Origin: Arthrobacter sp. zg-Y1110
GTDB lineage: Bacteria > Actinomycetota > Actinomycetes > Actinomycetales > Micrococcaceae
Direction of reading: 5' to 3'
DNA: 64,000 nucleotides
Assembly (NCBI RefSeq): GCF_025244865.1
Contig: NZ_CP104272.1
Location: forward strand, 1,116,001 to 1,180,000
Part shown: positions 44,329 through 52,127 of the stretch, one piece after another
How the letters are laid out: each line of letters opens with the position of its first letter
How positions within the stretch are numbered: the stretch's first letter is position 1
The notes under the pieces: generated by a model
What the model was told of the DNA's origin: nothing
The model's database searches: none
Seen by the model: only the letters and a program-made list of their open reading frames with translations
Program-made: the position numbers and the translations under genes

Positions 44329-46374
44329 ATGGCCGGACTGATCAAGCGTGAAGACATAGATGAAGTGCGGCTGCGCACTGATATCAAGGCCGTGATCGAT
44401 GGTTACGTGACCCTGAAATCGGCGGGTATCGGCTCCTTTAAGGGGTTGTGCCCTTTCCACGACGAGCGCTCGCCGTCCTTCCATGTCCGTCCGCAGGTGG
44501 GCACCTACCACTGCTTCGGCTGCGGTGAGAGCGGCGACGTCATCTCCTTTGTGCAGAAGATGGACCACGGCACCTTCTCCGAAACGGTGGAGAAACTCGC
44601 CGCCCGGCTCGGCTACGAACTGCACTACGAAGACGGCGGCACCGGACCCCGCCGCGAAGACGTGGGCAAGCGCCAGCGCCTGCTTGATGCGCACAAGGTA
44701 GCGGCAGAGTTCTTCCGCAGCCAGCTCGGCACCCAGGGAGCCGCCGCGGCCCGGAACTTCCTCCAGGAACGCGGCTTCGACCCGGCAGCAGCGGAGCACT
44801 TCGGGGTCGGCTATGCCCCGCAGGGCTGGGATTCGCTGCTCAAGCACCTCACGGCCAAGGGCTTCACCCGCGAGGAACTCGCCGAAACCGGAATGTTCTC
44901 CACCGGCTCGGACGCCTCCCGGTTCTACGACCGCTTCCGCGGCCGGCTCATCTGGCCCATCCGGGACCTCACCGGCGCCGTTATCGGCTTCGGCGCACGC
45001 AAGCTCTACGAAGACGACCAGGGCCCCAAGTACCTCAACACCCCCGAAACGCCGCTTTACAAGAAATCGCAGGTCCTTTACGGCATCGACCTGGCCAAGC
45101 GGGACATTGCCAAGACCCGGCAGCTGGTGGTCGTGGAAGGCTACACCGACGTTATGGCGTGCCACCTGGCCGGCATCACCACCGCCGTCGCCACCTGCGG
45201 CACTGCCTTCGGCACCGACCACATCAAGATCGCCCGCCGGCTGCTCTCCGACGACGGCACCGGGGGAGAGGTCATCTTCACCTTCGACGGCGACGCCGCG
45301 GGACAGAAGGCGGCACTGCGCGCCTTCGAAGAGGACCAGCGGTTCACTGCCCAGACCTACGTGGCCGTGGACCCCAACGGCATGGACCCTTGCGACATCC
45401 GCCAGACGCACGGCGACTCCGCGGTTGCCGAACTGATCTCTTCCCGCCGCCCGCTGTTCGAGTTCGCTATCCGCTCCACGCTGCGTAAGTTCGACCTCAA
45501 CACCGTGGAGGGCCGCGTTTCCGCACTGCGCGCCGCGGCGCCGGTGGTGGCGGACATCCGTGACCCGGCCATGCGGCCCGCGTACGCGCGGGAACTCGCG
45601 GGGTGGCTCGGGACCGACGTCGACGACGTCAGCCGTGCGGTCAATGCCGCTGCCAAGCGCGGAACGGCAGGTCCGGGCGGAGACAATGCCGGACAGGCAG
45701 CACCGGCAGGGCGGCGCCAGGAAGGGCAGCCGGGGCGGCAGCAATACGGCCAGCGCGGCGGCCAGCAGGGCGGGGGTCAGCAGCAGTACGGCCAGCAGCG
45801 TGGGGGCCAGCAGCAGTACGGCCGGCGCGATGAGCAATCGCCGCGGCAGTGGCAGGGGCAGCAGAGCGAGCAGCAGGAGCCGGAGCGTTCATCCGGGTTC
45901 AGCCGTCCCAACCCGAATGATCCCGCCGCCCGGATGGAACGGCAGGCGCTGGAAGTCGCCCTGCAGCAGCCGGGCATGCTCGACGCCGGACAGTGGGAAC
46001 GCTTCAAGGCGGCCCGGTTCACGGTTCCGGCCTATGTGGCTGTCCATGACGCAATCCGTGCTGCCGGTGAAGCCGGAACCGCGCCCGCCGCCTGGGTGGA
46101 ACGGGTGCGGGAGGAACTGCCGGAGCCGATGCGCGGTTTCGTCAGCGAGCTGGCCGTGACGCCGCTGCCGGCCCGGGACGCCGATGCGCTGGCCCTGTAC
46201 TGCCGGGACATTTTGAACCGGCTCTTCGAGCTCCAGGTGACGCACCTCAAGGCCGAAAAGCTGGGGCAGCTGCAGCGCCTGGATCCGAACGCCGATCCGG
46301 AACTGTTCCACCAGCTCAACCGTGAGCTCATGGAGCTGGAGATGCAGCGCCGGGCCCTGCGGGGAGACCAGTAA
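44329..46374 (+). CDS. dnaG: DNA primase
   Basis: A 681-residue primase. The zinc ribbon is C41-x2-H44 and C62-x2-C65 (C-P-F-H and H-C-F-G-C-G). The TOPRIM core has V-V-E-G-Y-T-D-V-M and F-D-G-D-A-A-G. The C-terminal helicase-binding helical domain covers about 525-681. Between about 454 and 521 lies a Gln/Gly/Arg-rich linker with Q-Q-Y-G-Q repeats, unusually long for this position. The ATG at 44329 is chosen from the family N-terminus A-G-L-I-K-R-E-D-I. Longer frames overlap the adhesin. Confidence 0.95.
   Translation: MAGLIKREDIDEVRLRTDIKAVIDGYVTLKSAGIGSFKGLCPFHDERSPSFHVRPQVGTYHCFGCGESGDVISFVQKMDHGTFSETVEKLAARLGYELHYEDGGTGPRREDVGKRQRLLDAHKVAAEFFRSQLGTQGAAAARNFLQERGFDPAAAEHFGVGYAPQGWDSLLKHLTAKGFTREELAETGMFSTGSDASRFYDRFRGRLIWPIRDLTGAVIGFGARKLYEDDQGPKYLNTPETPLYKKSQVLYGIDLAKRDIAKTRQLVVVEGYTDVMACHLAGITTAVATCGTAFGTDHIKIARRLLSDDGTGGEVIFTFDGDAAGQKAALRAFEEDQRFTAQTYVAVDPNGMDPCDIRQTHGDSAVAELISSRRPLFEFAIRSTLRKFDLNTVEGRVSALRAAAPVVADIRDPAMRPAYARELAGWLGTDVDDVSRAVNAAAKRGTAGPGGDNAGQAAPAGRRQEGQPGRQQYGQRGGQQGGGQQQYGQQRGGQQQYGRRDEQSPRQWQGQQSEQQEPERSSGFSRPNPNDPAARMERQALEVALQQPGMLDAGQWERFKAARFTVPAYVAVHDAIRAAGEAGTAPAAWVERVREELPEPMRGFVSELAVTPLPARDADALALYCRDILNRLFELQVTHLKAEKLGQLQRLDPNADPELFHQLNRELMELEMQRRALRGDQ
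45700..45890 (+). repeat. Gln/Gly-coding low-complexity repeat in dnaG
   Basis: CAGCAGTACGGCCAGCAG-type units recur, most clearly GGGGGYCAGCAGCAGTACGG at 45773-45792 and 45803-45822. They code for G-G-Q-Q-Q-Y-G repeats between the catalytic core and the DnaB-binding domain. Confidence 0.8.
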
Positions 46375-46404
46375 CCGCCCCGATTCCTCCGGCAGGGTGC
46401 CGAT

Positions 46405-46433
46405 TTCGTTTCGGCGCAGAATCTCTGTAAAGT
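46405..46433 (+). promoter_or_regulatory. promoter of the first tRNA-Asn gene
   Basis: TTCGTT (46405-46410) and TAAAGT (46428-46433) have a 17-base spacer. The -10 ends 14 bases before the mature tRNA, the same distance as at the second copy. Confidence 0.5.
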
Positions 46434-46447
46434 AAAACCTGCCGCTT

Positions 46448-46520
46448 TCCCCCGTAGCTCAATTGGCAGAGCATTCGACTGTTAATCGAAGGGTTACTGG
46501 TTCGAGTCCAGTCGGGGGAG
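46448..46520 (+). tRNA. tRNA-Asn (GTT), copy 1
   Basis: A 73-base cloverleaf. The acceptor TCCCCCG pairs with CGGGGGA, followed by discriminator G46520. The anticodon loop CTGTTAA gives GTT, and the T-loop is TTCGAGT. The 3' CCA is not encoded (GCAA follows). The gene is identical to the copy at 47116. Confidence 0.97.
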
Positions 46521-46529
46521 CAACTAAGA

Positions 46530-46569
46530 AGGCCCCTGATCTGCAGCTATGCAGGTCGGGGGTCTTTTT
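46530..46569. terminator. terminator after the first tRNA-Asn
   Basis: GGCCCCTGATCTGCA (46530-46544) pairs with TGCAGGTCGGGGGTC (46549-46563), followed by TTTTTT. It also forms the last codons and stop of the convergent NUDIX gene (stop at 46547), so it may serve both strands. Confidence 0.85.
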
Positions 46570-47047
46570 TGTGCTGCCCGAGCCCGCCAAGCATTGCGCC
46601 GAGGCCCGCGGCGAGGACGTGGGCCTGGCTCAGCGGCATCCACCAGCAGGTCCAGGCTGCGGGTGGCCCGCCGTGCTCCGGATCCGGCTCGCCGGCGTCC
46701 CAGCGGGCGGCCGGATCCATGGACGGAACCTCCAGCAGGAAGAAGTGCCGGGTCGCAATCTCCTGGCGCATCGGCCGCAGGTCGTACCGGGACTCGCCGA
46801 GATATGCCGCAACCTTGCCGGGTAACCCGGTTTCCTCCCGCAGCTCGCGGACTGCGGCATCGGCCGCCTTTTCACCGGGCCGGATCGTTCCCGCCGGAAC
46901 CTGCACGCCCGTGACTTCCAGGGGCACCTCCTTGTGGGTGAAAACCAGCAGGTGGCCCTGCTGCACCGCATAGCAGACGACTTTCCGGACCTGATTGACC
47001 ATGCGCAACTGTCTCACGGGCCCAGCGTCCGTGGCCCGCCAGCACAC
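46547..47047 (-). CDS. NUDIX hydrolase
   Basis: Up to 166 residues. The NUDIX box is complete: G-x5-E-x7-R-E-L-R-E-E-T-G-L, starting at G-T-I-R-P-G-E near residue 53. A Met at residue 16 (47002) may be the real start, because the upstream part crowds the tRNA promoter region. The C-terminal K-K-D-P-R-P-A and the stop are encoded by the tRNA terminator hairpin. It likely cleaves a nucleoside diphosphate derivative; substrate unknown. It is enclosed between two tRNA-Asn genes on the other strand. Confidence 0.85.
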   Translation of the reverse strand: MCWRATDAGPVRQLRMVNQVRKVVCYAVQQGHLLVFTHKEVPLEVTGVQVPAGTIRPGEKAADAAVRELREETGLPGKVAAYLGESRYDLRPMRQEIATRHFFLLEVPSMDPAARWDAGEPDPEHGGPPAAWTCWWMPLSQAHVLAAGLGAMLGGLGQHKKDPRPA

Positions 47048-47071
47048 CGGAGTGCCTTAAGGGAGGTGTGG

Positions 47072-47101
47072 TTCGGAAGGACCGGAAACTTCCTGTATAG
47101 T
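47072..47101 (+). promoter_or_regulatory. promoter of the second tRNA-Asn gene
   Basis: TTCGGA (47072-47077) and TATAGT (47096-47101) with an 18-base spacer; the -10 ends 14 bases before the tRNA. Confidence 0.5.
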
Positions 47102-47115
47102 TGAGGACGCCGCTT

Positions 47116-47188
47116 TCCCCCGTAGCTCAATTGGCAGAGCATTCGACTGTTAATCGAAGGGTTACTGGTTCGAGTCCAGTCGGGGGAG
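47116..47188 (+). tRNA. tRNA-Asn (GTT), copy 2
   Basis: Identical to copy 1 over all 73 bases and over about 8 bases upstream (CCGCTTTC context). Here CCA follows the discriminator (47189-47191), so the 3' end may be encoded, unlike copy 1. Confidence 0.97.
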
Positions 47189-47193
47189 CCAGC

Positions 47194-47238
47194 AAAGGGT
47201 CTGTGACCGGGTTTCACCCGTGTTGCAGGCCCTTTTTC
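47194..47238 (+). terminator. terminator after the second tRNA-Asn
   Basis: AAAGGGTCTG (47194-47203) pairs with CAGGCCCTTT (47226-47235) and an inner CGGGT/ACCCG hairpin, followed by TTTTT. Confidence 0.8.
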
Positions 47239-47258
47239 GTGGGAGCTCCAGCGGCCCT

Positions 47259-47341
47259 CCCGCGGTTTGTCTGGATCCCCGCACTTTGTCCGGTTTCCTG
47301 CGGTGCGCGGCGCAGGGATCTGCACAAAACGCAGGGATGCA
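47259..47341. repeat. dispersed palindromic repeat, copy 3
   Basis: The palindrome CCTGCGGTGCGCGGCGCAGG (47297-47316) is flanked by CGCGGTTTGTCTGGATCCCCG on the left (from 47261; shown only in part by its words GCGGTTTGT and GGATCCC) and by ACAAAACGCAGGGAT on the right. Same plan as 24399-24490 and 25511-25835. It lies in the 403-base gap between the second tRNA-Asn and the malic enzyme gene; the rest of that gap (47342-47591) shows no gene or clear promoter. Confidence 0.8.
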
Positions 47342-47591
47342 CCCGCACCCGGGGGATTCGCTCGCGCGCCAAGTTGCAGGCTGGCCCATTCCTGCGCTTA
47401 GACTGGCAGTCATCGCGCCCGGCAGGGCAGTTCCGGCATCCCCGGACCCCGCCCCCGGCCGCTAAGGCATCCCATCCTGTTGCCTCTGGCCCGGAGCCCT
47501 ACGGCTTCCGGTATCCGCCGTCCCTGCGCCCGTTCATCCCGGGCCCGCACGGCGGGACCTTCCCTGGAACCAACAGCTGGAGCACACCGCT

Positions 47592-48788
47592 ATGCCTACA
47601 CCTGAAACTGCTTCACCCGCGCCCGTCGCCGCCAATTTGAACAGTGCCGATCCCATTACGGCCGAAGAAATCCTTGCCGCGCACGAGGGAGGGAAACTCT
47701 CCGTGGAAACCCGGCTGCCGCTGGATTCCAAGCGGGCTCTGTCCATTGCCTACACGCCGGGTGTCGCCCAGGTCAGCCGGGCCATCGCCGCCGACCCGGA
47801 ACTGGCCGCAACCCACACCTGGGCCTCCCGGCTGGTGGTGGTGGTCAGCGACGGCACCGCCGTCCTGGGGCTGGGGGATATCGGTGCCGCCGCATCCCTG
47901 CCGGTGATGGAAGGGAAATCTGCACTCTTCCGCACCTTCGGCGGCCTGAACTCGATTCCGTTGGTGCTGGATACCACCAACGTGGACGAAATCATCGAAA
48001 CCCTCGTCAGGCTGCGGCCCAGCTACGGAGCCGTGAACCTGGAAGATATCTCCGCGCCGCGCTGCTTCGAACTGGAGCAGCGGTTGATCGAAGCGCTGGA
48101 CTGCCCCGTAATGCACGACGACCAGCACGGCACCGCCATTGTGGTGCTGGCGGCACTGCGCAATGCCGCCCGGGTGACCGGCCGGGAACTGCGGAACCTG
48201 CGGGTGGTGATTTCCGGCGCCGGCGCGGCCGGGGTCGCATGCGCCAATATCCTGCTGGAAGCGGGAATCGCCGACGTCGTTGTGCTGGACTCACAGGGCA
48301 TCGTTTCGGGTTCCCGGAGCGGGCTCACCAGCATCAAGGCGGACCTGGCTGCCCGGACCAACCCCCGGGGCGTCGACGGCGGCACGGCCGAGGCGCTGAA
48401 GGGAGCAGACGTTTTTATCGGCGTCTCCTCAGGAACGGTTTCGGAGGAAGTCCTTTCGGGCATGGCACCCGAGGCCATCATCTTCGCCCTGTCCAACCCC
48501 GATCCTGAAGTCCATCCGGACATCGCCCGCCGCCACGCCGCCGTCGTCGCCACCGGCCGCAGCGACTTCCCGAACCAGATCAACAACGTCCTCGCCTTTC
48601 CGGGCGTGTTCCGAGGCGCGCTGGACAGCGGCTGCCGTCGGATCACCGCCCGGATGAAGGTTGCCGCGGCTGCGGCAATCGCGGATCTCGTGGGGGAGGA
48701 CCTGCGGGCGGAATACATCGTCCCCAGCGCGTTGGATCCCCGGGTGGCACCTGCCGTGGCAGCAGCGGTCGCGGCGGCATCAGGATAA
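47592..48788 (+). CDS. NAD(P)-dependent malic enzyme
   Basis: A 398-residue short-form bacterial malic enzyme, oxidative decarboxylation of malate to pyruvate. Features: Y-T-P-G-V-A-Q-V-S with the catalytic Tyr near residue 54, L-G-L-G-D-I-G, the metal site E-D-I-S-A-P-R and D-D-Q-H-G-T-A, and the nucleotide motif G-A-G-A-A-G-V-A. F-A-L-S-N-P-D-P-E and N-Q-I-N-N-V-L-A-F-P-G are diagnostic. CTGGAG precedes the ATG. Monocistronic. Cofactor preference is not evident. Confidence 0.93.
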   Translation: MPTPETASPAPVAANLNSADPITAEEILAAHEGGKLSVETRLPLDSKRALSIAYTPGVAQVSRAIAADPELAATHTWASRLVVVVSDGTAVLGLGDIGAAASLPVMEGKSALFRTFGGLNSIPLVLDTTNVDEIIETLVRLRPSYGAVNLEDISAPRCFELEQRLIEALDCPVMHDDQHGTAIVVLAALRNAARVTGRELRNLRVVISGAGAAGVACANILLEAGIADVVVLDSQGIVSGSRSGLTSIKADLAARTNPRGVDGGTAEALKGADVFIGVSSGTVSEEVLSGMAPEAIIFALSNPDPEVHPDIARRHAAVVATGRSDFPNQINNVLAFPGVFRGALDSGCRRITARMKVAAAAAIADLVGEDLRAEYIVPSALDPRVAPAVAAAVAAASG

Positions 48789-49074
48789 CCGCCTGCGGTC
48801 GGAGCAGCGCCGGGGCCCTGTGAAGTGGACGACATCGGGTATGTTCCCCTTCCACGGTTCCGGCGTCCCGACGGGGCGCCCCGCCCGGTGCCTGCGCCGG
48901 AATACCAGGGCGGGGACCACCAATCTGCGCGTTTCGATGGGTGCGTATCTGTTGCTGGAGGCGTGCTCCGGCTACCGTGCATGAACAAGCATGCTTAGTG
49001 TTGTGCGTAGGCTTAAGTGTTTTGACACCAGTCACGTGTACGCAGCTAGTTGAGTAGAAAAAGAGGAACGGTCG
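48789..49074. other. intergenic region upstream of the sugar porter
   Basis: The stretch carries a 10-base palindrome AAGCATGCTT (48987-48996) and an AT-richer run TTAAGTGTTTTGACACC near 49012-49030, probably the promoter and control region of the porter. AGAGGAAC lies before its ATG. No gene is seen. Confidence 0.4.
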
Positions 49075-50511
49075 ATGGGCGCGACGCAGCCAGGACCTAA
49101 CAAAGGCGGATCCGAACGGGTGGCCCACCCCGGCAAGGTGATTGGTGTCACCGTTGCCGCAGCGGTGGGCGGATTGCTCTTCGGGTTCGATACTGCAGTG
49201 ATCAACGGCGCGGTGGATGCCATCGGCGAGGAATTCACCCTCAGCCCGGGCATCCTGGGCTTTACCGTGGCCATCACGCTGCTCGGCTGTGCTGCCGGTG
49301 CATGGTTTGCCGGCCAACTGGCGGACAAGCTGGGCCGCAAATTGGTTATGGTCGGTGCCGCCGTGCTGTTTGCGGCCAACTCCGTGGGCTCGGCACTGGC
49401 CTTCTCCGAGTGGGACCTCATGCTCTGGCGGCTGGTCGGCGGCCTGGCCATCGGTACCGCGTCCGTCATCGCCCCCGGCTACATTGCCGAAGTTGCCCCC
49501 GCCAAATGGCGCGGCGCGCTGGGTTCAGTCCAGCAGCTGGCAATCACGATCGGCATCTTTGCCGCCCTGCTCTCCGACGCCTTCCTGGCGAACACCGCAG
49601 GCAGCGCGCTCGGTGAACTGTGGTGGGGCCTGCCGGCCTGGCGCTGGATGCTGCTGGTCGGCGTCGTCCCCGCCATTGTCTACGGTGTCCTGGCGCTGAC
49701 CATTCCGGAATCCCCGCAGTACCTGGTCCGGAAAAACCGCGACGCGGAAGCCGCCAAGGTGCTCACCTCCATCTCCGGTGTGACGGATACGGACCGCAAG
49801 ATCGCCGACATCCGCGACAGCTTCAAGAGCCCGCAGCCGACGTTCCGGGACCTGCGCGGACCCAAGTTCGGCCTGCAGCCCATTCTCTGGGTGGGCATGG
49901 CCATCGCCGCGTTCCAGCAGCTGGTCGGCATCAACGCGATCTTCTACTACTCCACCACCCTGTGGAAGTCCGTAGGCTTCAGCGAGAGCGATTCCTTTAC
50001 GACGTCGGTGATCACCTCGATCGTGAACGTGCTGATGACCCTGGTAGCGATTGCCTTCGTGGACCGCATCGGCCGGCGCAAGCTGCTGATGATCGGCTCC
50101 GCCGGTATGTTCGTGGGCCTGCTGGCAGCCACGGTTTCGTTCTTCCAGGCCGTGGACGTAGACGGCGAAGTCTCCCTGCCCGGTATCTGGGGCCCGGTGG
50201 CCCTGGTGGGCGCAAACCTCTTCGTGGTCTTCTTTGCGGCCACTTGGGGTCCGGTCATGTGGGTGACGCTGGGCGAGGTCTTCCCGAACAACATCCGGTC
50301 CCTGGCCCTGGGCCTGGGCGCCATGGTCAACTGGATCTTCAATTTCATTGTTACCCTTGCCTTCCCGTGGGTCAGCGATAACTTCGGGGTCTGGATTATG
50401 TACGCCATCTTTACCGCGTTCGCGGTGCTGTCCTTCTGGTTCGTGAAGACCAAACTTCCCGAGCTGTCCGGCCGCGAGCTCGAGGACCGTGAGGGCCTCG
50501 AAACGTCCTGA
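49075..50511 (+). CDS. MFS sugar porter
   Basis: A 478-residue transporter with twelve membrane helices, of the sugar porter (GLUT/XylE-like) family. Signatures: G-G-L-L-F-G-F-D-T-A-V-I-N-G in TM1, G-R-K loop D-K-L-G-R-K, R-x-x-x-G-x-A-I-G, E-V-A-P-A-K-W-R-G, P-E-S-P-Q-Y-L, Q-Q-L-V-G-I-N-A-I-F-Y-Y-S, D-R-I-G-R-R and a late P-x-x-W-V-T-L-G-E-V-F-P. It is a proton symporter for a hexose, pentose or inositol; no catabolic gene adjoins it. Confidence 0.92.
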   Translation: MGATQPGPNKGGSERVAHPGKVIGVTVAAAVGGLLFGFDTAVINGAVDAIGEEFTLSPGILGFTVAITLLGCAAGAWFAGQLADKLGRKLVMVGAAVLFAANSVGSALAFSEWDLMLWRLVGGLAIGTASVIAPGYIAEVAPAKWRGALGSVQQLAITIGIFAALLSDAFLANTAGSALGELWWGLPAWRWMLLVGVVPAIVYGVLALTIPESPQYLVRKNRDAEAAKVLTSISGVTDTDRKIADIRDSFKSPQPTFRDLRGPKFGLQPILWVGMAIAAFQQLVGINAIFYYSTTLWKSVGFSESDSFTTSVITSIVNVLMTLVAIAFVDRIGRRKLLMIGSAGMFVGLLAATVSFFQAVDVDGEVSLPGIWGPVALVGANLFVVFFAATWGPVMWVTLGEVFPNNIRSLALGLGAMVNWIFNFIVTLAFPWVSDNFGVWIMYAIFTAFAVLSFWFVKTKLPELSGRELEDREGLETS

Positions 50512-50570
50512 CGCGCAGCTGGTGCGGATGGGCAAACTGATAACGCTGAGGAGAATGGTAATTTGGGGTT

Positions 50571-51401
50571 ATGGCAACGGTGAATACTGAACAGGGGACG
50601 GAGGCTGGGCGCATGAACCGCTCCGCTAGCACTCGGACACAGCGAACGGCGGGAAGCTCGTCGCTGGTTGGGCTGGCGAAGGTCATGGCCCGCCTGACGC
50701 CGCGTCAGCTGAATGACGAGTTCGCCCTCGCCACAGCCGAAATGAAGCAAAAGGGCATCAAGGCAGGCATTGCTGCGGCCTTTATGGTCGTGGCTCTGCT
50801 TATGGTTGCCGCACTGGCCATTTCGCTGCTGGTAGCCGGCATCCTGGCACTGTCGCTGGTCCTGCCGGGCTGGCTGGCCGCCCTGCTGGTCGCCGCACTG
50901 TTCCTGGTGATCGCAGGCATCGCCGGACTCATTGGCTACAGCCGCTTCAAGAAGACCCTCCCGCTGCTTCCTGAGGAAGCCATCCGCGGCATCCGCTACG
51001 ACGTCGGCGTGCTGAAGGAAGGCCGCAGCTTCGATCCGGCCACACTGGACAAGCCCAAGGAACCGAAGGAAAAGAAGGACAAGAAGGCCGAGAAGGACGA
51101 CAAGCCTGAAGGTCCGAAGCAGCCCACTCCCGAGGAACTGCGCACCCGTGCGCGGCAGCGCCGCGAGCACCTCGCTGCGGTCCGTGACGGGCTCGGCGAG
51201 AAGGTGGACGTCAAGGCGCGCATCCAGGAGCTGAAGTCCCGCCGTGCTGCCGCATCCCGCGGCAAGGAAGCCAGCACCGCCGGTCCCTCCACGTCCGACG
51301 ATGTGCTGGCCATGATCAAGGAACGCTGGCAGCCGCTCTCGGTAATGGCCGCCTCCCTGCTGGCACTGCTCCTCATGTCCCGTCGGCTCGCGCGAAAGTA
51401 A
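50571..51401 (+). CDS. actinobacterial holin-X/DUF3618-type membrane protein
   Basis: A 276-residue protein. After a disordered start, residues about 36-60 form an amphipathic helix. Two adjacent membrane segments follow (about 65-90 and 95-122), then a Lys/Glu/Asp/Pro-rich charged region (160-190), an Arg-rich helix, and a third hydrophobic segment near the C-terminus (about 252-270). This matches PF07332 (holin-X) joined to a DUF3618 module, common in actinobacterial chromosomes and not a sign of phage. Function unknown. It lies 36 bases before the CDP-alcohol phosphatidyltransferase gene. Confidence 0.7.
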   Translation: MATVNTEQGTEAGRMNRSASTRTQRTAGSSSLVGLAKVMARLTPRQLNDEFALATAEMKQKGIKAGIAAAFMVVALLMVAALAISLLVAGILALSLVLPGWLAALLVAALFLVIAGIAGLIGYSRFKKTLPLLPEEAIRGIRYDVGVLKEGRSFDPATLDKPKEPKEKKDKKAEKDDKPEGPKQPTPEELRTRARQRREHLAAVRDGLGEKVDVKARIQELKSRRAAASRGKEASTAGPSTSDDVLAMIKERWQPLSVMAASLLALLLMSRRLARK

Positions 51402-51437
51402 GCTGTACTCGTACATCTTTGACGAGGGGATCGGACC

Positions 51438-52079
51438 GTGATCAGATTTATCGGTGCCGGAGCGCGTCCCGATACGGAAATTACCGTATCGGAACGGTTC
51501 TGGACCCTACCGAATCTGGTCACGGTCCTTCGCTTTCTCGGCATCCCCCTGTTTGTGCTGTTCATCAGCCAGGACCGCTACGGGAGTGCGTTCCTCACCC
51601 TGGTGGCAGTGGGCTGTACCGACTGGATAGACGGCTACCTGGCCCGCCGGCTGAACCAGGTCTCCGCTACCGGCCAGTGGCTGGATCCGGTAGCCGACAG
51701 GCTGGCACTGATCATTGTGGCCGCCGCCTTTGTGGCAGACGGCATCGCGCCGGCCTGGTTGATCCTGAGCATCGCCATCCCCGACGCCGTCCTGATCGCC
51801 AATTCGCTCCTGCTGTTCCGGGGCAACCCCGATCTGCCGGTAAGCATCGTCGGCAAAATCCGCACCGCGTTGCTGCTGCTGGGTGCGCCCCTGCTGCTGC
51901 TGGAACGGGTGGAGGGATTTGACCATCACTGGCTCTTGGCGGCCGGTTCCGCCGTACTGGCACTGGGCTGCATCGGTCACGTGGCGGCGGCCGCCGGATA
52001 CCTCGTGGCTGCGTGGCGTAAATACCTGCACCAGCGCGAGCATGTACCGGCCGGAACCGGGACCGGCCATGCACCCTAG
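51438..52079 (+). CDS. CDP-alcohol phosphatidyltransferase
   Basis: A 213-residue integral membrane enzyme. The full CDP-alcohol phosphotransferase motif is present: D62-x2-D65-G66-x2-A69-R70-x8-G79-x3-D83-x3-D87. Five to six hydrophobic helices. Related to PgsA, but the acceptor (glycerol-3-phosphate, inositol phosphate or other) is not determined. GTG start. Next genes are a DMT permease and a GT4 glycosyltransferase, suggesting lipid or glycolipid synthesis. Confidence 0.88.
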   Translation: MIRFIGAGARPDTEITVSERFWTLPNLVTVLRFLGIPLFVLFISQDRYGSAFLTLVAVGCTDWIDGYLARRLNQVSATGQWLDPVADRLALIIVAAAFVADGIAPAWLILSIAIPDAVLIANSLLLFRGNPDLPVSIVGKIRTALLLLGAPLLLLERVEGFDHHWLLAAGSAVLALGCIGHVAAAAGYLVAAWRKYLHQREHVPAGTGTGHAP

Positions 52080-52127
52080 GGCACACTCCGTTTCCCCGCA
52101 CTGCACGGCAGCTCCTGGACCGGGCCG

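Noticed and set aside
47101..47640. Plus-strand frame starting at the second tRNA-Asn
   Set aside because: It reads through the tRNA, its terminator and the repeat element; not a gene.
50571..51401. Prophage remnant because of holin-like protein
   Set aside because: Actinobacterial holin-X proteins are normal chromosomal genes, and no other phage gene is nearby.
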